Below, piece by piece: positions 7,317 to 13,684 of a DNA stretch of 13,982 nt. This DNA comes from an uncultured Candidatus Peregrinibacteria bacterium. GTDB lineage: Bacteria; Patescibacteriota; Gracilibacteria; CAIRYL01. The position numbers were made by a program, and so were the translations under genes. Location of the stretch: NCBI GenBank assembly GCA_903882825.1, contig CAIRYL010000045.1, forward strand, positions 1 through 13,982. Reading direction: 5' to 3'. The number at the start of each line of letters is the position of its first letter. Within the stretch, counting starts at the first letter, position 1. The notes beneath the pieces were generated by a model. The model worked only from the letters and a program-made list of their open reading frames with translations, had not been told where the DNA came from and did no database searches.

Positions 7317-9368
7317 ATGTGTTCTGTGGCTATTATAAAAACAAATGCTCCTTTTCAATTACAGGCACATTTTGAACCAACAGGGGATCAGCCAAAAGCA
7401 ATTGAAAAATTGGTACAAGGTATTCAAGAAGGGAAACGTCATCAAGCGCTTTTAGGGGCAACCGGAACCGGAAAAACATTTACCATGGCAAATGTTATTC
7501 AGCAAATTCAAAAGCCGACGCTTATTTTGGCTCATAATAAAACTCTTGCAGCGCAACTGTGTAATGAATTTCAGGAATTTTTTCCGGAAAATGCGGTTTC
7601 GTATTTCGTATCATATTATGATTACTATCAGCCAGAGGCATATATGCCACGAACGGATACATACATTGAAAAAGAAGCAACTATCAATGAAGAAATTGAT
7701 CGGTATCGGCATAGTGCTACGCTCAATCTTCTGACTCGAAATGATGTTATTATAGTGGCGTCGGTTTCTTGTATTTACGGACTTGGGCGTGTGGAAGATT
7801 ATGAAGCTATGGCAATTTCGTTGAAACGGGGAGATATTATAAAAAGAGATGCACTGCTTCGAAAATTAACGGAAATACAGTATGTTCGTTGTTCTCAAGA
7901 TTTTAAACCAGGAATGTTCCACGTGATGGGGGATACGGTAGAAGTTTTTCCACCTTCATCTGAGCGGGCATACCGATTAGAATTTTTTGGAGATGATGTG
8001 GAAGAAATACGAGAAATTGATCCTTTTACCGGTGAAGTGTTTGAGTCGATGGAAGAGGTGTATTTTTTTCCGTCAAAACATTCGGTTACTACTCCAGAAC
8101 GACTAGAAATAGCCATTACAGAAATAGAAAAGGAATTAGAAATACGCATACACGAACTACAACAAGAGGGACGTATTGTAGAAGCCGAAAGAATTAAAAC
8201 GCGTACCGAGTATGATATTGAGATGCTTCGAGAAACGGGATATTGTAATGGAATTGAAAATTATACGCGGTATCTTTCGGGGCTTCCGGCGGGTATGCCT
8301 CCAGCAACACTTATTGATTATTTCCCGAAAGATTTTCTTTTACTGGTGGATGAATCACATATTACCATTCCTCAAATTGGAGGAATGCATAACGGAAATT
8401 ATTCCCGAAAAAGAACATTGGTGGAACATGGATTTCGTCTTCCTTCTTCTCATGATAATCGTCCTTTAAAATTTGATGAATTTGAAGCGATGATTTCGCA
8501 AGCAATTTATGTTTCGGCGACTCCTGGCGGATATGAAAAAATTCATTGTACTCAAAATGATTTTGCCGAACAAATTATTCGTCCTACCGGACTTTTGGAT
8601 CCTATTACTTCTGTACGACCGTCTCGAATAGAATTTTGGAATGAATCGGTGCATACCATTGCTCAAAAAGATGCATTTCATCAAATTGATGACCTGACTA
8701 TTGAAATTGAAAACCGCATTAAAAGAAACGAACGAGTATTAGTAACGACGGTTACTAAAAAAATGGCAGAAAAATTAGCTGGATATTTTTCAGAAATTGG
8801 CATTAAAACAAAATATCTTCATTCCGAAATTGAAACTTTTGAAAGAATTGAAACACTTCGTCTGCTTCGAGAAGGAGTTATTGACGTAATTGTGGGAATT
8901 AATCTTCTGCGTGAAGGTTTGGATCTTCCGGAAGTATCATTGGTTGCTATTTTAGATGCAGATAAAAAAGGATTTCTTCGTTCTCGAGATGCGCTTATTC
9001 AGGTAATGGGTCGTGCTGCCAGAAACTCGGGAGGGATGGTGATTTTATACGCCGATGTTATGACCGATTCGATGGAAGAAGCGATAGGGGAAACGCATAG
9101 AAGAAGAAATATTCAAGAAGCGTATAATACCAAACACGGAATTACACCTACCACTATTATTAAAAAAATTAGCGATATTTCTTCTACCAGAATGACCGCT
9201 ACCTATGATGTAAAAAAAGTGAAGAAGGACGCTATTCCAGAACTTATTCGTGAATTAGAGCAAAAATTGCAAATAGCAGTAGAAAATTTAGAATTTGAAA
9301 AAGCCGCAGATATACGAGACGAATTGGAAATGTTAAGGCGGGAACGAGAAGACAAGAAAAAAGCGTAA
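7317..9368 (+). CDS. uvrB: UvrABC excinuclease subunit B
   Basis: This is the DNA damage-recognition helicase of nucleotide excision repair. UvrA loads it at lesions, it opens the helix with its beta-hairpin, then recruits UvrC for the cuts. The 683-residue length is normal. Visible motifs: FEPTGDQPKAI (19-29); Walker A GATGTGKT (47-54); the YYDYYQPEAYMP stretch of the beta-hairpin region; Walker B/DEAD-like DESH starting at D345; helicase motif VI QVMGRAAR starting at Q562; and a C-terminal UVR coiled region (about 635-677, LEFEKAADIRDELE) that contacts UvrC. The ATG at 7317 is the first in frame and gives a normal N-terminus; there is no Shine-Dalgarno. It is transcribed alone, divergent from the surface genes, and ends in TAA 45 bp before a terminator. 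uvrA and uvrC are not in the window. Confidence 0.98.
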   Translation: MCSVAIIKTNAPFQLQAHFEPTGDQPKAIEKLVQGIQEGKRHQALLGATGTGKTFTMANVIQQIQKPTLILAHNKTLAAQLCNEFQEFFPENAVSYFVSYYDYYQPEAYMPRTDTYIEKEATINEEIDRYRHSATLNLLTRNDVIIVASVSCIYGLGRVEDYEAMAISLKRGDIIKRDALLRKLTEIQYVRCSQDFKPGMFHVMGDTVEVFPPSSERAYRLEFFGDDVEEIREIDPFTGEVFESMEEVYFFPSKHSVTTPERLEIAITEIEKELEIRIHELQQEGRIVEAERIKTRTEYDIEMLRETGYCNGIENYTRYLSGLPAGMPPATLIDYFPKDFLLLVDESHITIPQIGGMHNGNYSRKRTLVEHGFRLPSSHDNRPLKFDEFEAMISQAIYVSATPGGYEKIHCTQNDFAEQIIRPTGLLDPITSVRPSRIEFWNESVHTIAQKDAFHQIDDLTIEIENRIKRNERVLVTTVTKKMAEKLAGYFSEIGIKTKYLHSEIETFERIETLRLLREGVIDVIVGINLLREGLDLPEVSLVAILDADKKGFLRSRDALIQVMGRAARNSGGMVILYADVMTDSMEEAIGETHRRRNIQEAYNTKHGITPTTIIKKISDISSTRMTATYDVKKVKKDAIPELIRELEQKLQIAVENLEFEKAADIRDELEMLRREREDKKKA

Positions 9369-9412
9369 ATATTGAGGATAAAGGGCGATTGTTATTGTTA
9401 TACATTTGTGCT

Positions 9413-9440
9413 GGAGCAACTCAGGAGAGTTGTTCTTTTT
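9413..9440 (+). terminator. Rho-independent terminator of uvrB
   Basis: A nine-pair stem (9413-9421 with 9428-9436, including two G-U pairs) closes a six-base loop and runs into five T residues (9436-9440) and a further T-rich stretch. It lies 45 bp after the uvrB stop codon. The reverse strand lacks a T run after the stem, so it should act mainly on uvrB transcripts. Confidence 0.82.
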
Positions 9441-9520
9441 GTTTTCTTATTTCCGTACACCAAACAAGCATCTAGGGATTGTTTAAAAAACTTCTATTTT
9501 GGAAAGGGAAGAGATGGCGG

Positions 9521-10345
9521 TTACTCTGATAATTGAAAGGATTGTACAAAGTCATCAGCTGTTTTTATATTTTTCTGATTTTCTGGATCTTTTAATATAT
9601 TTTCTAAAAAAGCGATTTGAGAAAGTCTTGTAGCCTTTTTTTCATAGCTATCGCCCTCTGTAAATTGATCTTCTCTACTCACCATATTTTTATCTTCGTC
9701 AACACAAGTGAAAAAATAAAAATCTTTCCCTTCTATTTTCTTTATGTAAATTTTGTTCCATCCCTGTGACATACCAGCTCCAGTTCCTCTATAAAAAAGA
9801 CCACAAACACCCCCAAATTCATATTGCGTGAGATAATCTTTTCCATTCGTTTCACATTTTGCCCATTTGCCTTTTAAGAGTGGTCCATCACATGTATATG
9901 TGACTTTCCTTCCCACACTTTCTAGATTTTTCAGAAAAATATTGGTTGTTTGCATTTCTAAAATTCCGAAATTTTTTGAAGCTAAAACATAACCGGAAAA
10001 ATCCCTACTGTGAGAAAATTTTTCTGAAAGGATGTATGAAAAATCCTTTTGTTTTTCATAAAGAGGGTTGTCAGAAATATAGATTCTTTGGGAATCTCCA
10101 ATATATGAAAATTCTTGACCTTCATAAGATACTTTTTGTTTTTTAATATCTGAAGATGTTATTTCTGTTGGGATTGGACTCACACTTATTTTTGGGGAAG
10201 TGCTTATAATAGGTGTTTTTGTTGAATTTATTGCTGTTGAAGAAGATGGTTGAGGAGAAGTGTTTAATTCATTTTGAAATTCTCCACAGCCAGAGAAAAG
10301 AACAAAAACCAGCGCGACACTGGCAAGAAATGGAAAACGGGTCAT
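9521..10345 (-). CDS. Putative lipoprotein of unknown function
   Basis: The 274-residue product starts with a hydrophobic signal and a lipobox-like LFSGC, with Cys20 as the lipidation site. Phe at -3 is less usual than Leu but tolerated. Residues 27-66 form a Ser/Thr/Pro-rich spacer, typical of exported proteins held away from the membrane. The folded part (about 70-274) has four cysteines (C152, C164, C181, C214) that could form two disulfides, with aromatic, beta-like stretches such as KDFYFFTCVDED. I do not recognise the family. The gene is 177 bp downstream of nusB on the same strand and has its own candidate -10 box, so it is probably a separate unit. It is convergent with uvrB and shows no clear terminator of its own. 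Confidence 0.85.
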   Translation of the reverse strand: MTRFPFLASVALVFVLFSGCGEFQNELNTSPQPSSSTAINSTKTPIISTSPKISVSPIPTEITSSDIKKQKVSYEGQEFSYIGDSQRIYISDNPLYEKQKDFSYILSEKFSHSRDFSGYVLASKNFGILEMQTTNIFLKNLESVGRKVTYTCDGPLLKGKWAKCETNGKDYLTQYEFGGVCGLFYRGTGAGMSQGWNKIYIKKIEGKDFYFFTCVDEDKNMVSREDQFTEGDSYEKKATRLSQIAFLENILKDPENQKNIKTADDFVQSFQLSE

Positions 10346-10377
10346 AAAAAATTTAAAAATTAGAAAAAAGTATCTAA

Positions 10378-10383
10378 ATTATA
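10378..10383 (-). promoter_or_regulatory. Candidate -10 box of the lipoprotein gene
   Basis: A perfect TATAAT on the minus strand, directly preceded by TG, sits 33 bp upstream of the lipoprotein ATG. No convincing -35 hexamer lies 16-18 bp further upstream. The implied leader is about 26 nt, almost pure A/T, with no ribosome binding site. The rest of the 177-bp gap (10346-10522) holds no gene that I can support; it contains only weak hairpins such as the one around 10499-10516. Confidence 0.45.
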
Positions 10384-10522
10384 CAGTCGAGAGAAGGTTA
10401 CACTTTTTTTAAAATACAAAAATGCCATATTCCAAAATAGTGGAGTGAGACACATTTTTTACAGCTGTGTTGGTTTTGCATATCGACAAAACTCAAAAAT
10501 TCCCACGGGGATTGCCACTTTT

Positions 10523-10966
10523 TTAAAACTTCGTTTTTTCTTTTTCTATTGGTGCAGGAATTGTTTTAGAAATATTTGAAAGAACCCCATTCACAAATCC
10601 TGAAGATCCATCATCTCCAAATTCTTTCGCGAGTTCTATGTATTCGTTCATAACAATGGCGTGGGGAGTTTGGGTTTTTAAAAGTTCATAAATAGACATT
10701 TCCAAAAGAACTCTATCAATAACGGCAAGCTTTTCTACTGGCCATTGTGGCGCATACTGTGTAATAGAGGCATCAATCTCTTCACGATGTTCTAAAACAC
10801 CCAGAATAAGGCTTTGGTATAAATCAAATTCTTTCGTACTGGGCAAAAATTCAGATTTTACAAAACGCATAAATTCTTTTTGTTGCTCAATATCTACTAC
10901 TTTTCGCAAAGTAATACCAGAAAGACACTGCACTGCCGCGCTTCTTGCTCGGTGACGATACGACAT
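10523..10966 (-). CDS. nusB: Transcription antitermination factor NusB
   Basis: NusB is a small all-helical RNA-binding protein that, with NusE (S10), binds boxA in rRNA operon transcripts and supports antitermination and rRNA folding. The 147-residue product shows the family's pattern: an Arg-rich start with RHRARSAAVQCL (4-15), LILGVLEHREEID (53-65), the WPVEKLAVIDRVLLEM helix (75-90), YELL (93-96), the MNEYIELAKEFG segment (106-117) and GFVNGVL (123-129). The ATG at 10966 gives a standard N-terminus. The gene follows the bL32-like gene by 24 bp on the same strand, so the two are probably co-transcribed. No Shine-Dalgarno is present. Confidence 0.95.
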   Translation of the reverse strand: MSYRHRARSAAVQCLSGITLRKVVDIEQQKEFMRFVKSEFLPSTKEFDLYQSLILGVLEHREEIDASITQYAPQWPVEKLAVIDRVLLEMSIYELLKTQTPHAIVMNEYIELAKEFGDDGSSGFVNGVLSNISKTIPAPIEKEKTKF

Positions 10967-10990
10967 ATTTTTATGAAAATTGAAAGCAAA

Positions 10991-11179
10991 TTATGCCTGC
11001 ACAACCGTTACGTTTTCTTTCGTTTTTAACAGTTTTTCTGCATCTACTATTGCTTTTCCCTTTTCATTACGGGCAGAACGGTCTACGAAGCCCATGAGTT
11101 TTTTATGCTGAGAAACCACATATGCATTTCGTTGTCTTTTGGTAGCAGACGACGATTTTTTTTTCTTAGGAACTGCCAT
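10991..11179 (-). CDS. rpmF: Probable 50S ribosomal protein L32 (bL32), cysteine-free form
   Basis: The 62-residue basic protein begins MAVPKKKKSSSATKRQRNA, which matches the characteristic bL32 start (MAVPKK followed by Ser/Thr, Lys/Arg). The usual C-terminal half, with its CxxC...CxxC zinc site, is replaced by a cysteine-free stretch (about 25-62, ending ENVTVVQA). Loss of the zinc site is known for some L32 paralogues. L32 binds 23S rRNA near the base of the large subunit. The position just upstream of nusB, 24 bp apart on the same strand, fits a translation/transcription pair. The identity rests mainly on the N-terminus, so another small ribosomal or nucleic acid-binding protein cannot be excluded. 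Confidence 0.65.
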   Translation of the reverse strand: MAVPKKKKSSSATKRQRNAYVVSQHKKLMGFVDRSARNEKGKAIVDAEKLLKTKENVTVVQA

Positions 11180-11209
11180 ATCACGATAAAAAAGAATATT
11201 TGCCGATGG

Positions 11210-11238
11210 ATTATGCCAAATGGTTTTTTGTTCCGCAA
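11210..11238 (-). promoter_or_regulatory. Candidate promoter for the rpmF-like/nusB pair
   Basis: On the minus strand TTGCGG (11233-11238, three of six bases) and CATAAT (11210-11215, five of six) are 17 bp apart, in the 83-bp gap behind proC. The leader would be about 24 nt. The -35 lies inside the loop and arm of the inverted repeat at 11223-11246. This is visual evidence only. Confidence 0.28.
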
Positions 11239-11246
11239 CAAAAAAC
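11223..11246. repeat. 10-bp perfect inverted repeat between proC and the rpmF-like gene
   Basis: The arms 11223-11232 and 11237-11246 are exact reverse complements around a four-base loop (CCGC on the plus strand). The arms are A/T-dominated, so the hairpin would be weak. On the minus strand it begins 17 bp after the proC stop codon but is not followed by a T run, so it is not a classical intrinsic terminator. It could mark the end of the proC transcript or a processing site. Confidence 0.5.
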
Positions 11247-11262
11247 TAAAATTTTTATTTTT

Positions 11263-12069
11263 TTATATTCCATTTGAAATTTCTTCCGCTCTTTTAAATG
11301 CTAAAGAAATTCCATTTTTTAAAACTTTTTCAAGATTTTCTTTTTCAAAACTTTCGAGTGCCATTGCCGTAGTACCGCCTTTTGAAGTCACTTTTTGTCG
11401 TAATATTCCAAAATCTTCTCCTGTATTTTTTGCCAATGCTCCAGCTCCAAGCAGTGTTTGAAGCGCAATATCTTGAGATTCTTTTTTGGAAAATCCCATT
11501 TCTTCCGCTTTTTGTGAAAAAATTTCTAAAATTCTAAAAAAATAAGCAGGACCACTCCCCGAAAGAGCCGTAATCGCATTTATCATTTCTTCTGTTGCAC
11601 AAGGGATCACTATTCCAAAAGATTCTAAAAATGTTTGTATTTCCGCCTTTTCTGAAGGTTTTATCCACGAAGAAAAATACACACCAGAAACACCCATTCC
11701 TACTTGTGCAGGAGTATTAGGCATAATTCGGACAATTTTTTGAAGACCACTTTTTTCGCAAAGAATTTTCTCCGAAATCCCCGCCATAATAGAAAGTAGA
11801 ATCGTTTCTTTTGCAAATAGTGGTTTCCAAGATTCTAAAAGATTTGGTGCCACTTGTGGTTTTATTGCCAATAACACTCCATCACTCATCGCTATAAAAT
11901 CTTCCGCATGAATGGAGGTTTTACAACCACGTATTGCAAATGGTTTTAATTTTTCAGCATCTGGGTCGGCAATACACAGGTATTCTGCACCAATAATATT
12001 GTGTAAAAGCAGTGCGTTCGCAATCGCCGAGCCCATGTTTCCGGCACCAATTATTACAAGTGTCTTCAT
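11263..12069 (-). CDS. proC: Pyrroline-5-carboxylate reductase
   Basis: ProC catalyses the last step of proline synthesis, reducing 1-pyrroline-5-carboxylate to L-proline with NAD(P)H in the cytoplasm. The 268-residue length is typical. Seen: the Rossmann nucleotide-binding loop IGAGNMG (7-13), AIKPQ (68-72), the SIMAGIS strand (93-99), RIMPNTPAQVGMG (114-126), and the family signature ALSGSGPAYFF (168-178) followed by TSKGGTT (228-234). The ATG at 12069 places the Rossmann strand right at the N-terminus, as expected. No other proline genes (proA, proB) are present, so the enzyme may act on P5C from another source such as ornithine or arginine breakdown. It is divergent from the fibre gene and 83 bp ahead of the rpmF-like gene. 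Confidence 0.96.
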   Translation of the reverse strand: MKTLVIIGAGNMGSAIANALLLHNIIGAEYLCIADPDAEKLKPFAIRGCKTSIHAEDFIAMSDGVLLAIKPQVAPNLLESWKPLFAKETILLSIMAGISEKILCEKSGLQKIVRIMPNTPAQVGMGVSGVYFSSWIKPSEKAEIQTFLESFGIVIPCATEEMINAITALSGSGPAYFFRILEIFSQKAEEMGFSKKESQDIALQTLLGAGALAKNTGEDFGILRQKVTSKGGTTAMALESFEKENLEKVLKNGISLAFKRAEEISNGI

Positions 12070-12161
12070 AAGATGTACGCAAAAATATGTAGAAATAGTA
12101 CTGTAAAATATTCCGAAAATATATTTTTTTTATTATTGATAAAAATTTAACAAGAAAAAAA

Positions 12162-12191
12162 GGAGTGTAATAAAGTATGCTCCAATTTTTT
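12162..12191. terminator. Terminator-like hairpin between divergent genes
   Basis: The 22-base stretch 12162-12183 can form an eight-pair stem in plus-strand RNA (GGAG...CTCC outside, with two G-U pairs inside) and is followed by AA and six T residues. Seven A residues precede it, so the minus strand also ends in a T run, though there the two G-U pairs become mismatches. It sits between the proC start and the candidate fibre-gene promoter, where it could stop antisense or read-through transcription. Apart from this and the promoter, the 221-bp gap shows no gene. Confidence 0.4.
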
Positions 12192-12228
12192 ATTCACATG
12201 GAGGGAAAAAAATCAGAAACGTAAAAAT

Positions 12229-12258
12229 TTGACTTTTAAAAGGCGAAGTGCAAAGAAT
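12229..12258 (+). promoter_or_regulatory. Candidate promoter of the fibre-like gene
   Basis: TTGACT (12229-12234, five of six bases) is followed after 18 bp by AAGAAT (12253-12258, four of six). Transcription would start near 12265, about 26 nt before the ATG at 12291. It lies after the hairpin at 12162-12191 and is the best promoter match in this gap. Confidence 0.38.
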
Positions 12259-12290
12259 ACCTAAAAGACATTTCTTTTTTCTATTTTTCT

Positions 12291-13667
12291 ATGAGAATAT
12301 TTTTCTCTCTTCGTCACATAATAGTTGTGGCTTTTTTTGTGTGTATTTTTTACGGACAAAATGTAAATGCAGCCAATTGGACAAGCCCTTTATCGGATAT
12401 TTACTTTACAGGTGGAAAAGTGGGAATTGGAACCACTACTCCGGCAGAAGCGTTAGACGTGCAGGGAAATTTATTTTTACGGGGAAGTTTAAAATCGGAG
12501 CAAATGGGAAATTTCCTCACTCTTAAAAATACAAATGGACAATTTCGTTTAGATACCAATGATGGAAGCGGATATTTAAATATGACTTGGAATGTAAATG
12601 GAGCAAATACGGGCACAGGAACATATTTAATGAGCAATGTTCCTGCCCTTTCACAACGGTGGGGGAGTGATGGATTGTCATGGTTGGTGGCACCAGTAGG
12701 AACAGCGGGAACAGTAATTCCCTGGAAAAATATGTTGAGTATATCTCCTATTGGGAATATTAGCTTAAACGGATATACCACCTTCGGGGGTTCAGCGATT
12801 TTTATGAGCACTGCAAGTTTTAACGTTATTTCAGGAAGACAACGATTTGCAGTAACTGCTACGACCACTACAGGTGTTTACGATGATGTAACGTCTAATG
12901 CGCCATATAGCCGAGTATATGCGGATTCTTTTACTACTAGCGGTATTGGAGTAGGGCAAATGTTTTTAGAAGGAAGCGCGATTGATGCAACAATGCCTAT
13001 TATAATTGGAGGCGGAAAAGCAGGAGGACAAATAGGGAAAAATATTATTTTGGGGAACACCAATGAAATTTTTGTAGATAATGTAAATAATAAAGTAGGA
13101 ATGGGCACCATAGCCCCAAGCGAAGCCTTGGAAGTAGTAGGAAACATAAAAGCAACGGGAATTTGTATTGGAACAGATTGTAAAACTGCCTGGCCTGTGG
13201 GAAGTGTAGCCGATAATTGGGGGACACAAGTAACAGTAACCGATGCGACGTTGACGGGAAATGGAACCACGGCAAGTCCTTTAAAAGTGGTAACCAAAGC
13301 CGTCTCAGAAACAGATCCCGTGTGGATGGCGAGCAAGGCAGGATATTATACCAAAACCGATATTGACCAGGGGGTTTATAAAAAAGCAGAGCTCCAAACA
13401 ATGGGTGGTGCCAGTGTGCACTGGAAAAATATCAATAATATTTCCATACAAAATACAGATATTGCATCCACTGCCGGCATAGATGGCACAAAAATTCTCG
13501 CAAATTTTGGAGCGCAAGAAATAAAAACTACTGGGAATGGAATATTTGGAGGGAAAATAGGTGTTGGCACAATAACACCCACGCAAGCCTTGGAAGTAGT
13601 AGGAAACATAAAGCTCTCGGGGAATATTACTTCCAGTGGCGATATTTGTATTGGGAAATGTTTATAA
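12291..13667 (+). CDS. Secreted fibre-like protein with VGIGTTTP / ALEVVGN repeats
   Basis: The 458-residue product has a signal peptide (hydrophobic 10-22, probable cut after NVNA at 27). It carries three copies of a motif common in tail-fibre-like and bacterial surface proteins: VGIGTTTPAEALDVQGN (44-60), VGMGTIAPSEALEVVGN (269-285) and IGVGTITPTQALEVVGN (423-439). Between them lie Gly/Asn/Thr-rich beta stretches and SETDPVW (339-345), a motif often seen before YYTK-type segments in such proteins. CIGTDC follows the second copy and CIGKCL ends the protein after the third. Such proteins usually trimerise into beta-helical fibres. No C-terminal S74-type self-cleaving chaperone is present: the protein stops right after the third repeat. 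It starts at the first ATG, without Shine-Dalgarno, and is followed 17 bp later by another secreted protein. Likely an extracellular adhesin-like fibre; no function can be assigned more precisely. Confidence 0.87.
   Translation: MRIFFSLRHIIVVAFFVCIFYGQNVNAANWTSPLSDIYFTGGKVGIGTTTPAEALDVQGNLFLRGSLKSEQMGNFLTLKNTNGQFRLDTNDGSGYLNMTWNVNGANTGTGTYLMSNVPALSQRWGSDGLSWLVAPVGTAGTVIPWKNMLSISPIGNISLNGYTTFGGSAIFMSTASFNVISGRQRFAVTATTTTGVYDDVTSNAPYSRVYADSFTTSGIGVGQMFLEGSAIDATMPIIIGGGKAGGQIGKNIILGNTNEIFVDNVNNKVGMGTIAPSEALEVVGNIKATGICIGTDCKTAWPVGSVADNWGTQVTVTDATLTGNGTTASPLKVVTKAVSETDPVWMASKAGYYTKTDIDQGVYKKAELQTMGGASVHWKNINNISIQNTDIASTAGIDGTKILANFGAQEIKTTGNGIFGGKIGVGTITPTQALEVVGNIKLSGNITSSGDICIGKCL
13123..13150 (+). 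repeat. 28-bp direct repeat, copy 1 (inside the fibre gene)
   Basis: This 28-base stretch, encoding the end of the second ALEVVGNIK motif, is identical to 13585-13612. Exact identity at every codon position points to recent duplication or gene conversion of the repeat module. Confidence 0.92.
13585..13612 (+). repeat. 28-bp direct repeat, copy 2 (inside the fibre gene)
   Basis: Identical to 13123-13150 and in the same reading frame, 462 bp (154 codons) apart. Recombination between the copies would remove 154 residues in frame. Confidence 0.92.
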
Positions 13668-13684
13668 TTTAAAACCATTTTTAT

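Noticed and set aside
9369..9520. Small RNA or small gene between uvrB and the lipoprotein gene
   Set aside because: Only the terminator hairpin is visible; there is no convincing frame, promoter or further structure.
10499..10516. Hairpin after nusB as intrinsic terminator
   Set aside because: The stem has only about four good pairs before a mismatch; too weak to call despite a following T run on the minus strand.
10991..11179. Ribosomal protein S20 as identity of the small basic protein
   Set aside because: The product starts MAVPKKKK, typical of bL32, and lacks the long helical Lys/Ala-rich pattern and the length (about 85 residues) of S20.
12401..13678. Several overlapping minus-strand frames up to 155 codons opposite the fibre gene
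   Set aside because: They are shadows of the repeat-rich plus-strand gene, which has a signal peptide and known motifs.
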